Positions 22,129 to 31,690 are shown, counted from the first letter of the stretch. The stretch is 58,125 bases of DNA from Campylobacter sp. MIT 99-7217 (GCF_006864365.1 NZ_QHLJ01000009.1:1-58125), one strand, 5' to 3'. Notes: generated from the sequence alone by a model not told the origin. Translations and numbers: made by a program.

Positions 22129-22977
22129 TTATGAAAATAATTTGTTAATCTCCCTAATCTTCTCAATATCATTTAGACTTAGTGTGATTTGAGTATCTTG
22201 AACTTTGTATTTAATATTTAACTTGTCTAAGTGTTTTTTAAATTTATCAAACTCTTGGTTGAAATTTTCATCAACAAGAGTATGACTTTTATTTTTCATC
22301 TTTTGGACGATTTTTTCAGTTTCTCTGACATTAAGTTTTTGTCCTAGGATAGTATCAACGACCATTTTTTCATCTTTTTTCTCTAGTCCAACGATAACTT
22401 TTGCATGTCCTTGAGAAATTTTGCCTTGTGCTATGAGCTCTTGAGTTTTTTCATCAAGATTTAACAATCTTAGGGTATTAGTGATTTGAGAACGACTCTT
22501 ATGGATAAGACCGGCTAAATCTTCTTGAGTGATATTATGCTCTTCGATCAGATCTTTATAAGAATTTGCTAGCTCTATGGGATTTAAATTTTCTCTTTGT
22601 ATATTTTCAATGAGTGCAAGCTCTCTTAATTTGTTTTCATCAATTTTTGCAATCACAGCCTTAATTGTTGGCATTTGCAAAATTTTACAAGCTCTAAATC
22701 TTCTTTCACCTGCTACTAAAATATAAGAATTTTCATGTTTTTTAAGCAAGATAATAGGCTGTATAAGCCCATATTCTTTTATAGAAGCAGCAAGTTCTTC
22801 AAGGCTTTGCTCATCAAAGTTTTTTCGAGGTTGAAAGGGATTAGGAGAAATATCCTCAAGGCTAATTTCTTCAACTCTATTAAGATCAAGCCCTAGTTCT
22901 TTGCTATAAGTTTCATTCATATCGCCTAAAAGATCAGCTAATCCCTTTCCCTTTGCTAAACCACCCTTTTTTGCCAT
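22129..22977 (-). CDS. parB: Chromosome partitioning protein ParB
   Basis: 282 residues. ParB-type CTPase/DNA-binding module: ISPNPFQPRKNFDEQSLEELAASIKEYGL (box I), LVAGERRFRACKILQ (box II), LALIENIQRENLNPIE, then a helix-turn-helix EDLAGLIHKSRSQITNTLRLL. Binds parS and loads at the origin region. 3 bp after parA. I did not find a convincing parS palindrome in the window. Confidence 0.97.
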   Translation of the reverse strand: MAKKGGLAKGKGLADLLGDMNETYSKELGLDLNRVEEISLEDISPNPFQPRKNFDEQSLEELAASIKEYGLIQPIILLKKHENSYILVAGERRFRACKILQMPTIKAVIAKIDENKLRELALIENIQRENLNPIELANSYKDLIEEHNITQEDLAGLIHKSRSQITNTLRLLNLDEKTQELIAQGKISQGHAKVIVGLEKKDEKMVVDTILGQKLNVRETEKIVQKMKNKSHTLVDENFNQEFDKFKKHLDKLNIKYKVQDTQITLSLNDIEKIREINKLFS

Positions 22978-22980
22978 GAC

Positions 22981-23766
22981 TTATCCTAAAATCGAATATG
23001 CTAAATTTTGATAAGCCAAAGAACCCGGCGATTTTATATCATAAAGTATTATCGGCTTGCCAAAACTAGGACTTTCGGCAAGTTTTACATTTCTTGGGAT
23101 AACGATAAAATCCTCATCGCCATCATTGATCGTAAAAAGCTGCTCTTTAAAATTTTGCTTCAAATCCTCAACCACATCTTTAGATAAATTATTTTGCGTG
23201 CTATACATTGTTGGCAAAAAGCCCCTGATTTTAAGCTTTGGATTTATGTTTGTTTTGATGATCTTGATCGTATTTAAAACCATTGCCACGCCCTCAAGCG
23301 CGTAAAACTCGCATTGTATAGGGATTATCACGCTATCACTTGCCGCAAAGGCATTGATAGTGATACTTCCAAGTGCAGGAGGAGAATCTATGATGATAAA
23401 GTCATACTCATCAGCAACCTCAGCCAAAGCCTGCCTTAAAACAATTTTCTTTTCTAAATTTTCATCTTTAGCAAGCTCTTGCTCTATGCCTACAAGTCCT
23501 AAATTTGAAGGAGCTAAATGAAGCTTAGGAAGCTCTGTTTTAAGTATGATTTCGCTGATTTTTTTTCTTCCTGTAAAAACATGATAGATATTGTATTCGT
23601 AATTATTTCTATTAAAGCCAAGTCCGGTTGTAGCATTTGCCTGAGGATCAACATCGACCAAAAGCACCTTTTTTTCAGCCACAGCCAAGCTTGCTGCTAA
23701 ATTTATAGCCGTTGTGGTTTTTCCTACACCACCTTTTTGATTTGCAATAGTTATAATCTCACTCAT
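22981..23766 (-). CDS. parA: Chromosome partitioning ATPase ParA (Soj)
   Basis: 261 residues. Deviant Walker A KGGVGKTTTAIN (residues 11-22), VDVDPQANATTGLG, and Walker B FIIIDSPPALG. Partner of ParB; segregates the chromosome. It overlaps birA by 4 bp and precedes parB, as in C. jejuni Cj0100-0101. Confidence 0.97.
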   Translation of the reverse strand: MSEIITIANQKGGVGKTTTAINLAASLAVAEKKVLLVDVDPQANATTGLGFNRNNYEYNIYHVFTGRKKISEIILKTELPKLHLAPSNLGLVGIEQELAKDENLEKKIVLRQALAEVADEYDFIIIDSPPALGSITINAFAASDSVIIPIQCEFYALEGVAMVLNTIKIIKTNINPKLKIRGFLPTMYSTQNNLSKDVVEDLKQNFKEQLFTINDGDEDFIVIPRNVKLAESPSFGKPIILYDIKSPGSLAYQNLAYSILG

Positions 23767-24398
23767 CTTAAACTATACACCCTTTTATCATTAAGCAAAA
23801 TAGAACCATCTTCATATAAAAAAGCATGTTCAAGACTTATATACTCGCCATTACAATGCACCTTATATGCTTTTGATTTTTCGAATTCTAGCATATACTT
23901 TCTAAAAATAAACTTCCATAAAACTTTTTTTTCTATTTCTTTTATATATTCTTCAACCAAAGAAACCAGATCAATTTTTATATCCAAAATAGCACTATTT
24001 TTTGGTGCAGTCTTTAAATTTAAACCCACACTACAAACAATGAAATCACCTAGCTTTGTACTCATTACGCCGCCGATTTTTAATTTATCCAAATAAATAT
24101 CATTAGGCCATTTCACCCAAGCTTTTGAGCCATTTTTTTCCAAAACCTCCTTAAGCAAATAAGCAAAATAAATGCTCACGCTTGCTAAAGGCAAATCACT
24201 TGGCAAATCCTGCATTTGAATACAAAAAGAAAGGTGTAAATTTCCTTCAGCGCTGTGCCAAACATTATCACGGCTTCCTATGCCCTCAGTTTGCTTGAGC
24301 GCATAAATAGCCATATTTTGAACGATTTTTTGCAAGCGGATACTTTGGCATAAAAAACTATGCGTAGAATCAATGCTTTCAACACAAACTATCTGCAA
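23763..24398 (-). CDS. birA: Biotin-protein ligase (short form without DNA-binding domain)
   Basis: 211 residues. Attaches biotin to acetyl-CoA/pyruvate carboxylase carriers. Signatures: VESIDSTHSFL, EGIGSRDNVWHSAEGNLHLSF, the KWPNDIYLDKLKIGGVM box. There is no N-terminal helix-turn-helix, so it is not a biotin repressor. I take the TTG at 24398 as start: AAAAGG lies seven bases upstream and the ESIDST motif must be near the N-terminus. This overlaps fmt by 20 bp. Confidence 0.9.
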   Translation of the reverse strand: MQIVCVESIDSTHSFLCQSIRLQKIVQNMAIYALKQTEGIGSRDNVWHSAEGNLHLSFCIQMQDLPSDLPLASVSIYFAYLLKEVLEKNGSKAWVKWPNDIYLDKLKIGGVMSTKLGDFIVCSVGLNLKTAPKNSAILDIKIDLVSLVEEYIKEIEKKVLWKFIFRKYMLEFEKSKAYKVHCNGEYISLEHAFLYEDGSILLNDKRVYSLR

Positions 24399-25296
24399 GT
24401 TTTAGCCTTTTTCCATTAAGATAAACCCTAGCTTCAAGGGCTTTTTTACCCGCTTCTTGCAAGCTTTTTATCTTTAAAATTCCTTTTTTACAAGCAAGCA
24501 AAAAGCCGTCATTTTCAAGAGCTAAAATCTCTCCAGCCCTTAAATGCTCGCTATTTTCATCGACAAGCTCTAAATTTAAAAACTTCAAGCCATTTTCTAA
24601 AAAAATCCCAGGCCAAGGCGTGAAGGCTAAAAATTTTTGATAAATTTCTTTAGCACTATCAAGCTTTATGAGTCCGTCGCTTTTTTGGATCTTTTTACAA
24701 AGGCTTGCCTTGCTTTCATCTTGTGCTTTTGGAGTGATTTTATCAAATTCTTTCAAGGTTTTCACGGCTAAATTTGCGGCTAAATTTGCTAGAAGGTCAA
24801 AAACTTCGCCCGCATTTTTGCCCTTTATCTCGCATTCAAGGCTTTGTAAAATATCTCCTGTATCGAGTCCTGCGTTCATTAGCATAGTGCAAACCCCGCT
24901 TTTTTCATCGCCGTTTAAAATCGCACTTTGTATGGGGCTTGCGCCTCGGTATTTTGGAAGCAAGGAAGCGTGTAAATTTATGCAAGGAGCAAGATCTAAA
25001 ATGCCTTGAGGCAAGATCTTTCCATAAGCTGCAACTACGATAAAATTAGGCTTTAAGCTAGAAATTTCATGGATCACATTTTCATCTTTTAAGCTTTTTG
25101 GTTGAAAAATGGGTGTTTTTGGTAGCTTTTGCAAGGCAAGGCTTTTTACCTCGCTCATGCTAATGACTTGCTTCCTGCCAACAGGCTTATCTGCTTGAGT
25201 AAAAACGGCTAGAATTTCAAAATCGTTCAAAATCAACTCATCTAAAATCCTCGCCGCATAAGCAGGAGTTCCCATAAAAATGATCTTTTTATGCAT
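24379..25296 (-). CDS. fmt: Methionyl-tRNA formyltransferase
   Basis: 305 residues from the ATG at 25296 (MHKKIIFMGTPAYAARIL), where the family starts; an in-frame TTG five codons upstream is less likely. Formylates initiator Met-tRNA. Catalytic segment INLHASLLPKYRGASPIQSAIL (Asn, His), the later LDTGDI Asp, and an OB-like C-terminal domain. Apparent first gene of the array running to 8.5 kb. Confidence 0.96.
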   Translation of the reverse strand: MHKKIIFMGTPAYAARILDELILNDFEILAVFTQADKPVGRKQVISMSEVKSLALQKLPKTPIFQPKSLKDENVIHEISSLKPNFIVVAAYGKILPQGILDLAPCINLHASLLPKYRGASPIQSAILNGDEKSGVCTMLMNAGLDTGDILQSLECEIKGKNAGEVFDLLANLAANLAVKTLKEFDKITPKAQDESKASLCKKIQKSDGLIKLDSAKEIYQKFLAFTPWPGIFLENGLKFLNLELVDENSEHLRAGEILALENDGFLLACKKGILKIKSLQEAGKKALEARVYLNGKRLKLADSLC

Positions 25297-25314
25297 TGTT
25301 GCTTTAGTCAAAAT

Positions 25315-25962
25315 TTAAAAACCCTTGTTTAAAAGCTCATTAAATTCTTTGATCTCTTGCTCTTGGACCTTGATAATGTTTTGTGCTATATCTTGAATTT
25401 TTTTATCATTTGAGTATTTTAAGATTTGTTTTGAAGCTTCTATAGCACCTGCGTGATGATGGATCATTGCTCTTAAAAAGTCTTTATCAAGTTCTTCACT
25501 TGGCTTTACTTCTTGCATGCTTTTCATCATATCTTGCATGATTTTTGCTTCATCAGCCTTAAATTCTTGGTATTTTTTATCATTCATCGGCTTAGAATAC
25601 GCATTTTTTGAGGCTAAAAGTGCTTGAAATTCTTTTATTTCTTGCTCCTGAGCCTTGATAATGTTTTGTGCTATTTGATGAATTTTTTTATTTTTACTCA
25701 ATTCAAGCATGATTTTTGAAGAATCAATCGCCCCTTGATGATGCGGTATCATATTAGACAAAAAGTCTCTTTCTGCGTTTTTACTTGCTAAATTTGGAGT
25801 TTTCATCATAGCTTCATGCATGGAAAAAAGAACTTTTGCTGAGTTTTGGCAAGCCTTACTTTGACAAGTATTCATATGCGAGCCATGGTGCGCATGAGGA
25901 TTTGCTTGCAAATTTAAAGAAATTAAAGTGCAAAATGCGAGGGTTAAAATGAGTTTTTTCAT
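25315..25962 (-). CDS. Exported duplicated DUF305 protein, His/Met-rich
   Basis: 215 residues with signal peptide (1-20). Two tandem DUF305 units: DFLSNMIPHHQGAIDSSKIML with QIAQNIIKAQEQEIKEFQ, then DFLRAMIHHHAGAIEASKQIL with DIAQNIIKVQEQEIKEFN. The near-identical second halves show an internal duplication. The mature N-terminus (HAHHGSHMNTCQSKAC) adds His and two Cys. Related DUF305 proteins in other bacteria bind copper in the periplasm; metal binding here is inferred. It sits 18 bp before fmt on the same strand. Confidence 0.85.
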   Translation of the reverse strand: MKKLILTLAFCTLISLNLQANPHAHHGSHMNTCQSKACQNSAKVLFSMHEAMMKTPNLASKNAERDFLSNMIPHHQGAIDSSKIMLELSKNKKIHQIAQNIIKAQEQEIKEFQALLASKNAYSKPMNDKKYQEFKADEAKIMQDMMKSMQEVKPSEELDKDFLRAMIHHHAGAIEASKQILKYSNDKKIQDIAQNIIKVQEQEIKEFNELLNKGF

Positions 25963-26073
25963 GATTGATTCCTTTGTTAAAATATTTTTAAAATTAAAGC
26001 AAAATTTTATAAATACATAGTTTAAATGTGAAAGCTAAAAGAACTTATCATAAAAAAATCATTAGAGAAACTA

Positions 26074-26105
26074 TTTTGCAAATACCCAAAAAGATATTTG
26101 CAAAA
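26074..26105 (-). terminator. Hairpin after PepSY-like gene
   Basis: Perfect 11-bp inverted repeat TTTTGCAAATA / TATTTGCAAAA with a 10-base loop, five bases past the stop of the small exported gene. The following U run is weak, so termination is probable rather than certain. Confidence 0.5.
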
Positions 26106-26109
26106 TGTC

Positions 26110-26415
26110 TTAGTCATCAAATTTTTGACCCAAAAATCTTCCGTTCATATCAAAATAAAGCTCCATTCTATTATTGAGTTTAATCTCATATCCATAAGCT
26201 TCTAAATCAATATCCACAACAAAGCTTCCAGGATAAAGCTTTTGAATTTGATCGTTTATATTTTGAGGCAAACCATAATGAGAAGGCATTGGATAAGGCT
26301 GTGCAGGATAAGGTGCTATTGGTTGAGGAGCTGGAGCTTGATTTACAGCGGTTTGATTTGCAAAAAGACTTAAACTTGCAAGTATGAGACTTGAGATGAT
26401 AATTTTGGTTTTCAT
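26110..26415 (-). CDS. Small exported PepSY-like protein
   Basis: 101 residues. Signal peptide (1-19, cleaved near LFA), a Pro-rich linker (APAPQPIAPYPAQPYPMP), then one domain (INDQIQKLYPGSFVVDIDLEAYGYEIKLNNRMELYFDMNGRFLGQ) whose alternation and final NGRFL match the PepSY-like/BLIP-like fold found in small periplasmic Campylobacter proteins. Function unknown. A good ribosome site (AAGGAGAAAATC) precedes the ATG. Confidence 0.8.
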   Translation of the reverse strand: MKTKIIISSLILASLSLFANQTAVNQAPAPQPIAPYPAQPYPMPSHYGLPQNINDQIQKLYPGSFVVDIDLEAYGYEIKLNNRMELYFDMNGRFLGQKFDD

Positions 26416-26546
26416 GATTTTCTCCTTAAAAAATATTTGATCAAAGTGTAATACATTTGTGTGAAGTGAGAGTGAAATTTAAAAAGGAGAAAAATTTATA
26501 AAATAAGGCTTTATTTTTTCAAAAAATACACTATGAAATTTTGATA

Positions 26547-26567
26547 AAGAGGCATATCAAGCCTCTT
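26547..26567 (-). terminator. Terminator of the ferredoxin gene
   Basis: AAGAGGC/GCCTCTT stem with a 7-base loop, about 12 bases past the stop at 26580 and followed on the minus strand by TATCAAAATTT. Confidence 0.5.
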
Positions 26568-26579
26568 CTTTTGCAAAAT

Positions 26580-28256
26580 TTAGAGCTTAAACTCGCGTCC
26601 CATAGCCTCTATCATAACCCTAGCCTTACAATCAGCACAGCAATAAAGCGTTAAAATTTTGCTCTCATCGCCTGCAAATCTTGGCTTCATAAGGTTTGCG
26701 ATCTTTTCTACTGCTTTTTTTGTCGCAAATTCTTTTCCACATTTTACGCAAGCAAAAAGCTCATCTTTTGCCATAGCTTTAAACTCAAAATACGAGCTTT
26801 CAAGCTCAAAACCGCTTCTTTCAAGCTTTAGCGTATCTTTTTCAGCACAACTTTGCTCGCAGTATCCACAGGTGGTGCAAAGGCTTGGATTAAATTTCAA
26901 AGCATTTTCCTTAGTATCTGCGATGAGAGCGCCGACATTACAAGCACCTACACAGGAAAGACAAAGCGTGCAAGTATCAGCATTTATCTTTACTTGTCCA
27001 TATCTTAGCCAGTTTTTACTCTCAATAACACCTAAATTTTCATCTTTGATCAGGGCTTTTAATCTATGAGCAAAGCTTTCTCTTGTCGTTTGTGCGTTGT
27101 TGTGATAATCAAAGCAAAGATTTTCTATAAATTCAAGCTTTTCAAGACAGGCTTCAAGCTCTTTTTCATCTTGGGCTAAAAAAATAGCCTTTTTGTTAAA
27201 TTTTCTTTCAAAAACAGCATTTAAAAAGTCTATATTTTCACTCAAACCCTCACTCAAAGTGCCTGTGTAAAAGGCGATATTTGCTCCGCTACTTTGCAAA
27301 AGTGTTAAAAGATGCAAAGGCGTAAGAAAGGCATTTGCTTCTATCATCAAGGGCAAAGTATCTTGTGGGAGGCTGATATTTAGGCTTTCTAAGGATTTAT
27401 CTTTAGAAACAAGCAAAATCTTTTGCCCCTCATAAAATTTACAAAGCTTTAAAAAACTCTGCCTTGACATAGGCGCGTAATCAAGCGAGCCACTGGGACA
27501 AATTCCCACACAAGCACCACAATCCACACAATCAATCTGCGAAAACTCCAAATGTTTATTTTCATCATCTTTTAAAATCGCCGTTGTAGGACAAATTTCT
27601 ACGCATTTTGCACAGTGTTCGCTGCGTCTTTCGTGGTATTGACAGGTTTTTGATTCGTAAGTAAAAAAGGTTTTGTAGCTGTATCTTGGACTTAAGGTTT
27701 TTAAAAAGGCTAAAAGTTCGTTTTGATCCTTGAAATTTGCAAGATCATAACAGCCACTTTGCCTTGTAAAATCACTTCTTGGCGTGCCTTCAAAGAGCAA
27801 AATATCAAAGTCAAGTTCAAGCTCTTCAGCCCCACTTCTTACCACAGCACAAAGCTCGCCTATACTTCCATAAACGCTAATTAACTCTTCATAGCTAAGT
27901 CTAATGATCTTAAAACCTTGTTCTTTTAAAAAGCTTGTTAAATTCTCATTTTGGGGCGTATTTTGCTCGCTAGCTATGATGAGATTTGCACCCACACTTT
28001 TACTTTGCTCCAAATCAAGTCCCAAATCATAAACCAAAGCCCTTGCCTCATAGAGCTTGGAAACATTTTTACTTTGTTTTAAAATCTCATCTTTGGAGTT
28101 TTTAAGATAAAAATTGATCTCTGGAGCGTAAATTTGGGCTTTTTGGCTTTTTTCGTTGCTGATTAAAACCTCTTCTTCATTAGCTTGCTCGAATATGGTT
28201 ATCTCATCGCCCAAAGGAATCAACAAATCATTCTTCACATAAACAAAATCTTGCAT
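26580..28256 (-). CDS. Multi-cluster 4Fe-4S ferredoxin protein (Cj1377c type)
   Basis: 558 residues, cytoplasmic, no signal. Ferredoxin motifs in two blocks: HCAKCVEICPTTAI and CVDCGACVGICPSGSL (about 215-255), then CTLCLSCVGACNVGAL and CTTCGYCEQSC (about 435-475). The C-terminal part adds CVKCGKEF and CCADCKA, a possible zinc-ribbon site. Segment 270-400 is an uncharacterised domain without Cys clusters. It lies divergent from selA, 83 bp away, the same arrangement as Cj1377c-selA in C. jejuni. An electron-transfer role is clear; its link to formate or selenium metabolism is suggested only by location. Confidence 0.85.
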   Translation of the reverse strand: MQDFVYVKNDLLIPLGDEITIFEQANEEEVLISNEKSQKAQIYAPEINFYLKNSKDEILKQSKNVSKLYEARALVYDLGLDLEQSKSVGANLIIASEQNTPQNENLTSFLKEQGFKIIRLSYEELISVYGSIGELCAVVRSGAEELELDFDILLFEGTPRSDFTRQSGCYDLANFKDQNELLAFLKTLSPRYSYKTFFTYESKTCQYHERRSEHCAKCVEICPTTAILKDDENKHLEFSQIDCVDCGACVGICPSGSLDYAPMSRQSFLKLCKFYEGQKILLVSKDKSLESLNISLPQDTLPLMIEANAFLTPLHLLTLLQSSGANIAFYTGTLSEGLSENIDFLNAVFERKFNKKAIFLAQDEKELEACLEKLEFIENLCFDYHNNAQTTRESFAHRLKALIKDENLGVIESKNWLRYGQVKINADTCTLCLSCVGACNVGALIADTKENALKFNPSLCTTCGYCEQSCAEKDTLKLERSGFELESSYFEFKAMAKDELFACVKCGKEFATKKAVEKIANLMKPRFAGDESKILTLYCCADCKARVMIEAMGREFKL

Positions 28257-28339
28257 TTTTTATCCTTAAATTCAGCTTTTTAAAAATATTTTTATCGAAT
28301 TTTATTTAAAATAAACAAAATATTTCCTTAAGGCTTAAG

Positions 28340-29659
28340 ATGAACAAAATGAGAACCTTTCCACAAATTCAAAGCTTGATCGAGGATTCTAGTTTAAAGG
28401 ACTATCCTTTTTATCTTAGGGCACATTTTTGTAAAAAAATTGTCGCTAGGTGCAAAAAAGACTTTGCAAATGAAGACATTGACAAAAATGAGCTTTTAAA
28501 GCAGATAAAACAAGGTATTGAAGAGTTTTACCGCAAGGATTTGCAAAGTGTGATTAATGCAAGTGGGGTGATTATTCATACAAATTTGGGCAGAAGCGTG
28601 ATAGATGAGCAAATTTATGAGGCTTGCAAGGATAAAATTTGTTCATATTCAAATTTAGAATTTGATCTTGAAAAGGGTGTTAGAGGCGAACGTTATGGCG
28701 TGGTGCTTGAAAAGCTTAAAATGCTTTTTGAGTGTGAGGACGCTTTAGTGGTAAATAACAACGCTGCGGCTGTTTTTTTAGTGCTAAATTCTCTTGCTTT
28801 TGGGAGTGAGGTGATCGCTTCAAGAGGCGAGCTTGTGGAAATTGGCGGAAGTTTTAGGATACCTGAGGTGATGAGGGCTGCTGGGGTAAAACTTGTCGAG
28901 GTTGGAACGAGCAATAAGACAAATTTAAAAGACTATGAAGAAGCTATAAGCGAAAATACCAGCTTGCTTTTAAAAACGCATAAGTCAAATTTCGCTCTCA
29001 TCGGCTTTCAAAGCGAAGTGAGCATAAAAGAGCTTCAGGGCTTAGCTGGGCAAAAAAAGCTCATAAATTACTATGATCTTGGCTCTGGGTGGTGCGAAAA
29101 TCTAAATGCAAATTTAGCCAAAAATGAGCCACAGATCAAAAAGCTTGTAAAAGAATGCGATATCTTAAGCTTTAGTGCGGACAAGCTTTTTGGAAGCGTG
29201 CAAGCTGGGATCATACTTGGAAAAAAAGAGCTTATAGCAAGGCTTAAAAAAAATCAACTTTTAAGAATGCTTCGTGTAGATAAGCTTACCCTTGCTTTTT
29301 TGGAAGAAAGTTTAAAGGCGTATTTGCTTAAAGAATATGAAAAAATCGTAACTTTAAAGCTCTTAAATGAAAGCGTAGAAACTTTAGAACAAAGAGCTTT
29401 AAGGGTGCAAAAAAGCATTCAAATGAAAAGCGAGCTAAAATATAGCAAAGCCCTTGTAGGAGGTGGCTCTATGCCTGATAAAAGCTTAAAAAGCGTGGTT
29501 TTAGCCTTTGAGGGAAATGCTCTTTTCAATCAAGCTAAATTTAGAGCAAAAAATATCATAGGACGCATTGAAAATGAAAGCTTTGTGCTTGATTTTAGAA
29601 GCATTCAAGAAAACGAGCTTGAAAGGCTCATCAAAATGATAAGAGAGCTTGAAAAATGA
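28340..29659 (+). CDS. selA: L-seryl-tRNA(Sec) selenium transferase
   Basis: 439 residues. PLP enzyme converting Ser-tRNA(Sec) to Sec-tRNA(Sec) using selenophosphate. Signatures: VINASGVIIHTNLGRSV, YSNLEFDLEKGVRGERY, VVNNNAAAVFLVLNSL and the PLP-lysine segment LSFSADKLFGSVQAGIILG. Its TGA overlaps the selB start by 4 bp (ATGA). Uses the selC tRNA at 33.3 kb and the SelD product at 33.5-34.5 kb. Confidence 0.97.
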   Translation: MNKMRTFPQIQSLIEDSSLKDYPFYLRAHFCKKIVARCKKDFANEDIDKNELLKQIKQGIEEFYRKDLQSVINASGVIIHTNLGRSVIDEQIYEACKDKICSYSNLEFDLEKGVRGERYGVVLEKLKMLFECEDALVVNNNAAAVFLVLNSLAFGSEVIASRGELVEIGGSFRIPEVMRAAGVKLVEVGTSNKTNLKDYEEAISENTSLLLKTHKSNFALIGFQSEVSIKELQGLAGQKKLINYYDLGSGWCENLNANLAKNEPQIKKLVKECDILSFSADKLFGSVQAGIILGKKELIARLKKNQLLRMLRVDKLTLAFLEESLKAYLLKEYEKIVTLKLLNESVETLEQRALRVQKSIQMKSELKYSKALVGGGSMPDKSLKSVVLAFEGNALFNQAKFRAKNIIGRIENESFVLDFRSIQENELERLIKMIRELEK

Positions 29660-31461
29660 AATCCTTAATCATAGGCACAGCAGGTCATATAGATCATGGA
29701 AAAACGGCTTTAATCCGTGCATTAAACGGCTTTGAGGGCGATAGCTTAGAAGAAGAAAAACAAAGACAAATCACCATAAATTTAAGCTTTTCAAATTTAA
29801 GCGTAGGGGATAAAAATCTTTCTTTTATCGATGTTCCCGGACACAAGGACTTGGTTAAAACTATGGTAAGTGGGGCTTTTGGCTTTAGTGCTTGTTTGTT
29901 TGTGGTGGATATTAATGAAGGACTTATGCCTCAAAGCTGGGAACATTTAGAAGTTTTGAAGCTTTTGGGGATAGAAGATATCATTTTAGTGCTAAGCAAG
30001 TGCGATTTATGCGATAAAATAGATGATAAAACAAGGATCATTTTAGAAGCTTTAAAAGAGCAAAATATCGCTCCAAAGAAAGTTTTTCACACAAGCTCGC
30101 TTACAAATTTAGGCATAGAGGAGCTTAAAAGCTATCTTTTAAGCCTTGAGGGCAAAAGTGGCGATGAAGAGCTTATTTTTCACTACTATATCGATAGGGT
30201 TTTTTCTTTAAAGGGCATTGGCACGGTCGTTACAGGAAGCTTGAATGAGGGTAAAATTTGCCGTGACGAAAAGATCATTTGCCTAGACACTGGCAAAGAA
30301 CTGATAGTAAAAAATATCCAAAATCACGCCCAAAGTGTGGATCAAATTTCAGCCTTTAACCGCGTGGCTTTGAGCTTAAATTGTGATTACAAGGAGCTTA
30401 AAAAGGGCTATTTATTAAGCAAAAAAGGATATTTTAAGGCTTTTAAAGAATGTGATTGTTTGATCAAGGCAAAGGATTTAAAAAATGAAAATATGCTTTT
30501 TTGCGTGGGTTCAAAGGCACTTGAGTGTAAAATCAGCATTTTAAAAAAGCTTAAAAATGATGAATATCTTGCACATTTTAGCTTTCAAAAAAATATGTTT
30601 TTAAGCTTTGATGAGAAATTTATCTTGCTTCAAAATAACAAAGTCATAGGCGGTGGCAGGGTTTTAAATCCTGTGAGCGAGCCTTTGAAAAAAGAGCTTA
30701 AAAATAAATTCTTGCTTTTTTTGAAAGATAGGGATTTTAAACAAGCTTTTGACTTTCTTAAGGATACGCATAAAATGGGCTTTGGACTTTTAAGTTCGTA
30801 TCAAAGGTTCAAGCTTTCGCATGAACAGGCTTTAAATTTAGCCAAGGACTTACAAGGTGTTTTTGTCGATGAAAAAAATCTTAATGTTTATAATCTCTTA
30901 AGCTTGAATGAGTTTAAAAAATTTGTGGAATTTATCGTGCAGAAAAACCCTTATGCTTTGATTTCGGCACATTCTTTGGCTTTAAGACTGAGCTGGGCTA
31001 GTGAGGAGTTTTGTAATTTTGGGCTTGATAAAATGTCTAAATTGCTAGACTTTGAAAATGGGGTGTATTTTAAAAAGGGGAGTGATTTTTCTAAACTTAA
31101 GGAAAAAAATAATAATCAAATGTATGAAGAGCTTAAAAAACAAGGCATTCGCCCACAAGCTCCTTATAATCTTTATGATTTTTTAGAAGTTGATCGAAGA
31201 AGTGGCGATGAACTGCTTAAAGCACTCACGCAAAAAGGCTTAGTTATAAGGCTTGCACACAATCTTTTTGTAGAAAAAAAAGCCCTAGATGAGCTAAAAA
31301 ACACCTGCTTAGCCTTGCTTAAAAATGAAAGCTTAGATGTGCAGAAAATGAAAGAGAAATTTAATCTTTCAAGAAAATACGCTATTGCTTATCTTGAGTA
31401 TTTAGATCGCGATGAAAGGGTGATGAAAATTGACGAAAAAAGGGTTTTAAAACAAAGATAA
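29656..31461 (+). CDS. selB: Selenocysteine-specific elongation factor SelB
   Basis: 601 residues. EF-Tu-like GTPase: G1 GTAGHIDHGKT, effector region ITINLSFSNL, G3 DVPGHKDL, G4 SKCD. The C-terminal ~200 residues are winged-helix units that bind the mRNA hairpin after UGA (ending SRKYAIAYLEYLDRDERVMK). Delivers Sec-tRNA(Sec). Clients visible here are fdhA and selD. Confidence 0.97.
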   Translation: MKSLIIGTAGHIDHGKTALIRALNGFEGDSLEEEKQRQITINLSFSNLSVGDKNLSFIDVPGHKDLVKTMVSGAFGFSACLFVVDINEGLMPQSWEHLEVLKLLGIEDIILVLSKCDLCDKIDDKTRIILEALKEQNIAPKKVFHTSSLTNLGIEELKSYLLSLEGKSGDEELIFHYYIDRVFSLKGIGTVVTGSLNEGKICRDEKIICLDTGKELIVKNIQNHAQSVDQISAFNRVALSLNCDYKELKKGYLLSKKGYFKAFKECDCLIKAKDLKNENMLFCVGSKALECKISILKKLKNDEYLAHFSFQKNMFLSFDEKFILLQNNKVIGGGRVLNPVSEPLKKELKNKFLLFLKDRDFKQAFDFLKDTHKMGFGLLSSYQRFKLSHEQALNLAKDLQGVFVDEKNLNVYNLLSLNEFKKFVEFIVQKNPYALISAHSLALRLSWASEEFCNFGLDKMSKLLDFENGVYFKKGSDFSKLKEKNNNQMYEELKKQGIRPQAPYNLYDFLEVDRRSGDELLKALTQKGLVIRLAHNLFVEKKALDELKNTCLALLKNESLDVQKMKEKFNLSRKYAIAYLEYLDRDERVMKIDEKRVLKQR

Positions 31462-31478
31462 GCTTTTTTGATAATTTT

Positions 31479-31503
31479 GCCTTGTATTTTAACTTCGCAA
31501 GGC
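31479..31503 (+). terminator. Terminator after selB
   Basis: GCCTTG/CAAGGC stem with a 13-base loop, followed by TTTTGAT, 17 bases past the selB stop. Between here and 31690 the DNA is plain AT-rich sequence in which I see no gene. Confidence 0.5.
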
Positions 31504-31690
31504 TTTTGATCGGTTTAAAATTAAAATTTCTAATATTTATAGTTTTTAAAGTGATACTTTAAATTTTAGGCTTTATACTTCATTTGTATTTTTAATGCCT
31601 ATTCAATATCAAGCACAATCCAAGAGCAAATTTAATGAGAGTTTTTAAATTTATCTTCTTGCAATCTTTATGAGTAAAACAAAAATTTAA

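Noticed and set aside
22129-23766. parS site near parAB
   Set aside because: I looked for a palindrome of the TGTTTCACGTGAAACA type and found none.
31504-31690. Hairpin TAGGC...GCCTA between selB and fdhU as a small RNA
   Set aside because: Only five pairs with a long loop and no clear promoter.
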